Source of the DNA: CAIYOL01 sp964494805
GTDB lineage: Bacteria; Planctomycetota; Phycisphaerae; Sedimentisphaerales; Anaerobacaceae
DNA length: 64,000 bases
Direction of reading: 5' to 3'
Assembly (NCBI GenBank): GCA_964494805.1
Contig: CAZBST010000010.1
Span: 22,292-86,291, forward strand
The notes under the pieces are model-generated. The model worked only from the letters and a program-made list of their open reading frames with translations, was not told the origin of the DNA and searched no databases. A program made the translations under genes and the position numbers. This document shows positions 60,375 to 64,000 of this stretch, in pieces; positions within the stretch are counted from its first letter, which is position 1; each line of letters begins with the position of its first letter.

Positions 60375-61979
60375 ATGCCAATACACAACTTGATAACATT
60401 TCTACCAATCTATTACGTTTACCTACTTGAGCTTAACTTTTTTCTTCTGATTATTGCCTTAATATTTAACTTCAAATACATTAAAGATATTCTTACAAGA
60501 ATCGAACGCAGGTCCCTAATATTTTTAATATCAATTTCAGTAGCTGGAGTATTTACAACATCATTTATAGCTCCAAGAATTCATAGAATATTTTACGACG
60601 AAGATATCTATAACGACATTGGGCAATGCATAGCACAGCATAAACGAGCAGTAATGTGCAATGAAGGATACTATGAAAACAACGAATTAAAAGTTATAGC
60701 GGAAGAATATAACAAACAACCTCAAGGTTATCCTTATTTAATAAGTGTGGTCTTCAGAATATTCGGTACCAATGAGCTGTTTATTTTCATTTTGAACAAT
60801 CTTATTTATGGATTTATGGTATTCGTCATATTCCTAATAGTGTATTTACTATTTAACGATACCTTTGCAGGCTTAGCAGCCTCTCTATCTTATATACTTA
60901 TCCCTGTCAATCTACACTGGTTTAATACATGCGCCGTAGAGCCTTCAACAACCTTTTTTTCAAGTATGGCAATACTGGCTGCGTTAATCTATTTAAAAAA
61001 CAAAAGGCCCGTTAATCTGTTCCTATTGACTACTGCTGTAGCGTTTTCTTTTAACTTCAGGGCAGAGAGCTTCTTAGTAGTTCTTATAATCGGACTGCTA
61101 TTTCTGCTCAAGTATATCGGGATATTTAAAAGAAAAGAACTGTATATATTCGGCGTTCTTTTGCTTTTGTTGTCTTCAGGTATTGTGCTCCACACATATG
61201 CCATGAAGAACCAGAGCTGGGGGGCCTCTGGACCAAAATTCTCTATAGATTATCTCTCTCATAATTTTCATACAAATTCGATGTTCTATCTAAATAACAA
61301 GGCATTTCCATTACTGTTTACGATATTCTCAATTACGGGATTATTGTTTTACAAATACAGAGATTACATAAAAGAAAAGATATTCTTATTGAGCTGGTTT
61401 TTGGTGTTCTGGGGAATATTTTTGTTTTTCTATGCTGGCAGTTATAAATTTGGACAAGATGTTCGTTTCTCTATATTGTCGTATGCTCCCATCTCGATTT
61501 TTGTCGGCTTAGGTATTTCTTTCATAAAAATTCTTTTAGAAGAAAGAATAAAACCAATAGCATTAATCCTGATATTGCTTGTTGTATTTAACTTTACCTG
61601 GTTTTTGCCTTTCGTCAGAGCTGAAGGGCGGGAAGCTTGGCAGGCAAGAACGGGCCACAAGTATGCAGTAGAGTTTGCCAAATTACTTCCTGAAAATTCG
61701 ATAATTTTTACCCACACCCCTAATATATTTCTTCTATATAAAAAAAGTGCCCTCCAGAGCTCAATTGAAACTTACAATCCCGGAACTGTTGATAGGCTCC
61801 TTGAGCAGTTCAGGGGCGGCATGTTCGTTGACTATAATTACTGGTCCAATGTGGAAGACCCACAACAAAGAGAGTTCACGACAAACATTTTAAATCGCTA
61901 CAATCATGAATTGATAAAAGAATATCACCGTGAGAATTATAAATACGCATTATATAAAATTACAGGCCGAAAAGATTGA
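60375..61979 (+). CDS. GT-C membrane glycosyltransferase, copy 2 of a duplicated pair
   Basis: 534 residues, aligning end to end with the protein at 56909-58531; most residues match, including F-Y-D-E-D-I-Y, C-N-E-G-Y-Y-E-N-N-E-L-K-V and S-I-E-T-Y-N-P-G. Differences cluster in the external loops (R-I-H-R-I against E-N-H-R-V; E-G-R-E-A-W-Q-A against K-G-E-S-A-A-C-R), compatible with divergent acceptor choice. It follows the GT2 gene after 85 bp. Predicted to act at the outer face of the inner membrane. Confidence 0.85.
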   Translation: MPIHNLITFLPIYYVYLLELNFFLLIIALIFNFKYIKDILTRIERRSLIFLISISVAGVFTTSFIAPRIHRIFYDEDIYNDIGQCIAQHKRAVMCNEGYYENNELKVIAEEYNKQPQGYPYLISVVFRIFGTNELFIFILNNLIYGFMVFVIFLIVYLLFNDTFAGLAASLSYILIPVNLHWFNTCAVEPSTTFFSSMAILAALIYLKNKRPVNLFLLTTAVAFSFNFRAESFLVVLIIGLLFLLKYIGIFKRKELYIFGVLLLLLSSGIVLHTYAMKNQSWGASGPKFSIDYLSHNFHTNSMFYLNNKAFPLLFTIFSITGLLFYKYRDYIKEKIFLLSWFLVFWGIFLFFYAGSYKFGQDVRFSILSYAPISIFVGLGISFIKILLEERIKPIALILILLVVFNFTWFLPFVRAEGREAWQARTGHKYAVEFAKLLPENSIIFTHTPNIFLLYKKSALQSSIETYNPGTVDRLLEQFRGGMFVDYNYWSNVEDPQQREFTTNILNRYNHELIKEYHRENYKYALYKITGRKD

Positions 61980-62014
61980 TTTTATTTGTACTACTTTTTG
62001 AAAAACAAATAAAA
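61980..62014. terminator. AT-rich inverted repeat between convergent genes
   Basis: Perfect 10-bp arms TTTTATTTGT (61980-61989) and ACAAATAAAA (62005-62014) around a 15-nt loop, lying between the converging GT-C and GtrA genes. A long T run after the arm is missing, so it is at best a weak bidirectional terminator. Confidence 0.35.
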
Positions 62015-62074
62015 AGTGGGCATTTCCGAAAGGTCACATTTAACATATTTAAAGCGTATGTTACCTTGATTCTA

Positions 62075-62515
62075 TTAACAGTTTACATTTTCTCTTCTGA
62101 AGTTACTTTTATTAAAAACAAAAAACTTTGAACCTAAATAGTTGAAAACTGTTCCAAAAGCAACCCCGCAAAACTGCGCAATTACTTTATAAGGAACATC
62201 ATAAAAGTACAATATAAGATTCAATACAACAAGATTAATTCCAAGTCCTGCTAAAGTAGTCAGATTAAATTTAACCCACCCAGAAAAAGAGAGTTTTTCG
62301 CCGCATGTAACCTCTCTGAATGTCCACCTGTGATGTAAAACATAATTTTGTGTACCGGCTATCAAAAAAGCCATAACAGCAACACCACTTGCCCATAAAT
62401 TTAGAATATCCGCAAAAACAAAAAAAATGGTAAGATTTGTAACCATTCCTCCAAAACCAACTATGGCAAATATGATAAAAGAGTGCCTAAGTATTTGTGC
62501 TAATCTTTTAAACAT
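62075..62515 (-). CDS. GtrA family membrane protein
   Basis: 146 residues, four spans. Family features: F-A-I-V-G-F-G-G-M-V-T-N, N-Y-V-L-H-H-R-W-T-F and N-Y-L-G-S-K-F-F-V-F. GtrA proteins are thought to move polyprenyl-linked sugars across the membrane in O-antigen glucosylation, teichoic-acid and arabinogalactan pathways; here it would serve the GT2/GT-C set on the other strand. It follows the DUF4350-like gene on the same strand by 33 bp. Confidence 0.88.
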   Translation of the reverse strand: MFKRLAQILRHSFIIFAIVGFGGMVTNLTIFFVFADILNLWASGVAVMAFLIAGTQNYVLHHRWTFREVTCGEKLSFSGWVKFNLTTLAGLGINLVVLNLILYFYDVPYKVIAQFCGVAFGTVFNYLGSKFFVFNKSNFRRENVNC

Positions 62516-62548
62516 TATTTTGTTTCTATCAGGAGGATATGTTTTATA

Positions 62549-64000
62549 TCATTTTAAGAACTTAATAATATCATCAATAATACCTGCACGCTCTGCTTCA
62601 TGGAAAAAAACGTCGGTTATGATATCAGAATCCCCTATTGCGAAAACACTATCAGTGACAACTAAGAAATCAGGATTTTTCATGTCGTTCGGGTTCATAT
62701 TTTTCAGGGTATGGTTTAAACCAAATCCTGCACCACAGGCAAATGTTCCTTCAAAATTTTCAAAGCTCAATCTTGTTTTTTCATTTTCTTTTAAAAGTTT
62801 TACAGCACAAGCTTTGTGAAGGTAGAGCTGCTGACCATTAAAAAAAACAGGAACATATAAAATATTTCCATTCTCGTTATTATCGAAATTCACGCCAAAA
62901 AAGGGGAGAAAACTAACGCCGTATTTATCAGCGAGCTCATTGGCAGGATAAGAAACAGGATATATTCCATGAGGTTTGAAAAAGTGCTCCCACGAGTCCG
63001 CATAGCTCTTAACACTGGAATACATATCACCAAACAAAACCATCTTTCCGGATTTAGATAGCTCGTCTATAACCTGCTGCGGAATTTTCATCAGAGGGGT
63101 AATCACAATAACTCTATCTTCGGGGGACACTTTTATCCCTTCTTGATACTTGAAAACCGATATGTTTGCCTTTTTAAGAGCTTCGAAAAACTTAGAATAG
63201 TTTTCAAAATCTCCTCCATCCCCATACACAAAAACTCTCTTTGAGCTTCGCAGCTCGCTGGAAAATAAAAAATCATCTGCTTCATGCATATTTGGGGGTG
63301 GGAGAATCTTAAAGATTAAGTCCTTTATAAATGCGCGGGTATTTAATTCATTGAAGGCAAATGTGTAATCACCCAGCCACCTATAATCAGGATTCGCGTT
63401 CCATAAAAATTCCGAGTCCGTTACGACTGCTATCCTGCCTTTTCCATATTTACCCAGCCCTGCAACAACATAACCACCGTATAACGACGTAAGAAGAACC
63501 TCGCATACATCATCTCGAAGTGCTGTTAGAGTCGCCGCACAAAGCAAGACAGGCCCGAATTCATCAGAAGGCAAAAGAGTTCTTATCCATCTGCCGTCAG
63601 TATCTGGAATAGCACCACCTTTATCGTCAATAACACGGTCATTGTTTATTTCCCAGCCCCCCGCATTTATAATCGGCCTTAAAAAGTCCGAAGAGTTATA
63701 TTTATTCTCATGTTCAGCAATAACCAGTATTGTTCCTCCGCGGTCTAAAAAGTTGAGTATGTGGTTTACTTCGTCATTGGTAAACTCAGCTTCCATAGCC
63801 ACACCTATTACCAGAAGTGTCTCCGGACCAAGACCTGCAAGCGCTTCTTTATATGGCCTGTGATTTTCCTCCGTATGATAGCCAAGGTTTTTAAGAAAAA
63901 GATTTAATGAGGAATACCCTGCAAAGCCGGTATCTTTAATAGACCAGACCTCTTCCTTGAAGGCATCGAATAAAATCAATGGTCTTTGAGCTATTTCATT
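62549..64000 (-). CDS. DUF4350-like / class I glutamine amidotransferase-fold protein (5' end outside window)
   Basis: At least 483 codons visible. The frame is open to the window edge (E-I-A-Q-R-P before L-I-L-F-D-A-F), so the start probably lies beyond. Repeated pattern of a flavodoxin-like/GATase-like domain: I-L-F-D...G-Y-S-S-L-N-L-F-L-K-N-L-G-Y, then L-L-V-I-G-V-A, F-L-D-R-G-G-T-I-L-V-I-A-E-H and later G-K-G-R-I-A-V-V-T-D-S-E-F. This is the DUF4350 arrangement, found in membrane-associated proteins of unknown role; no catalytic Cys is visible. A second similar domain is suggested by R-V-F-V-Y-G-D-G-G-D and V-I-V-I-T-P. Confidence 0.6.
   Translation of the reverse strand, partial: NEIAQRPLILFDAFKEEVWSIKDTGFAGYSSLNLFLKNLGYHTEENHRPYKEALAGLGPETLLVIGVAMEAEFTNDEVNHILNFLDRGGTILVIAEHENKYNSSDFLRPIINAGGWEINNDRVIDDKGGAIPDTDGRWIRTLLPSDEFGPVLLCAATLTALRDDVCEVLLTSLYGGYVVAGLGKYGKGRIAVVTDSEFLWNANPDYRWLGDYTFAFNELNTRAFIKDLIFKILPPPNMHEADDFLFSSELRSSKRVFVYGDGGDFENYSKFFEALKKANISVFKYQEGIKVSPEDRVIVITPLMKIPQQVIDELSKSGKMVLFGDMYSSVKSYADSWEHFFKPHGIYPVSYPANELADKYGVSFLPFFGVNFDNNENGNILYVPVFFNGQQLYLHKACAVKLLKENEKTRLSFENFEGTFACGAGFGLNHTLKNMNPNDMKNPDFLVVTDSVFAIGDSDIITDVFFHEAERAGIIDDIIKFLK

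Noticed and set aside
1..64000. tRNA or rRNA genes
   Set aside because: No cloverleaf with a GTTC-type T arm or rRNA-like stretch was spotted when reading both strands; a tRNA scan would be decisive.

Overview
The window looks like a chromosomal segment of a Planctomycetota bacterium of the Phycisphaerae type, probably near Sedimentisphaerales. This is inferred from two exported proteins ending in a dockerin-like tail (D-L-D-x-D-G/C...F-K-D-F-A...W-L), from large membrane proteins fused to TPRs, from a planctomycete-style PilM operon, from xylan hydrolases without SusC/SusD, and from the K-S-T-G-P-R-T-x-E-G-K small-protein family. No rRNA, tRNA, CRISPR array, integrase or complete insertion sequence was seen.

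Left part (1-16.3 kb): a GT-C membrane glycosyltransferase interrupted by an in-frame TGA; an overlapping Ser/Thr kinase and metallophosphatase; a GT2 glycosyltransferase carrying short dispersed repeats inside its frame; a beta-class DNA methyltransferase fused to an Mrr-like nuclease domain, followed by four AT-rich small genes of unknown function (two share a G-M-G-Y-Q motif); a diguanylate cyclase; a TMTC-like GT-C/TPR protein; a membrane/TPR-like protein; and S-adenosylhomocysteine hydrolase.

Middle (16.4-37 kb): a GH10 xylanase lipoprotein, a seven-repeat beta-propeller protein with a dockerin-like tail, a 1020-residue TPR/membrane/tandem-AAA protein, a GH2 beta-mannosidase, a type IV pilus-like operon (PilM fusion, a 24-codon micro-ORF, and two single-span proteins), MtaB, and a 1082-residue exported protein with a metzincin zinc motif and dockerin-like tail. 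A shared element of 21-bp tandem units lies upstream of both dockerin-like genes.

Glucuronoxylan locus (37.4-47 kb): a perfect 23-bp palindrome overlaps the promoter region of an ExuT-like transporter followed by a DctP-DctQ-DctM TRAP transporter. GH67 and GH115 alpha-glucuronidases follow, with their own sigma70-like promoter. With GH10 this gives a coherent route: backbone cleavage, removal of (methyl)glucuronate side groups, and uronate uptake.

Right part (47-64 kb): a DUF3616 protein, a secretin, a VTC/DUF4956/HlyD-like operon, a YihY/BrkB protein, then an AT-rich island from about 55 kb with a NodU-type carbamoyltransferase, two near-duplicate GT-C proteins bracketing a radical SAM protein and a polyprenyl-phosphate sugar synthase-like GT2, a GtrA protein, and a DUF4350-like protein cut by the window edge. 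The island probably makes or decorates a surface glycan and has the base composition of transferred DNA.
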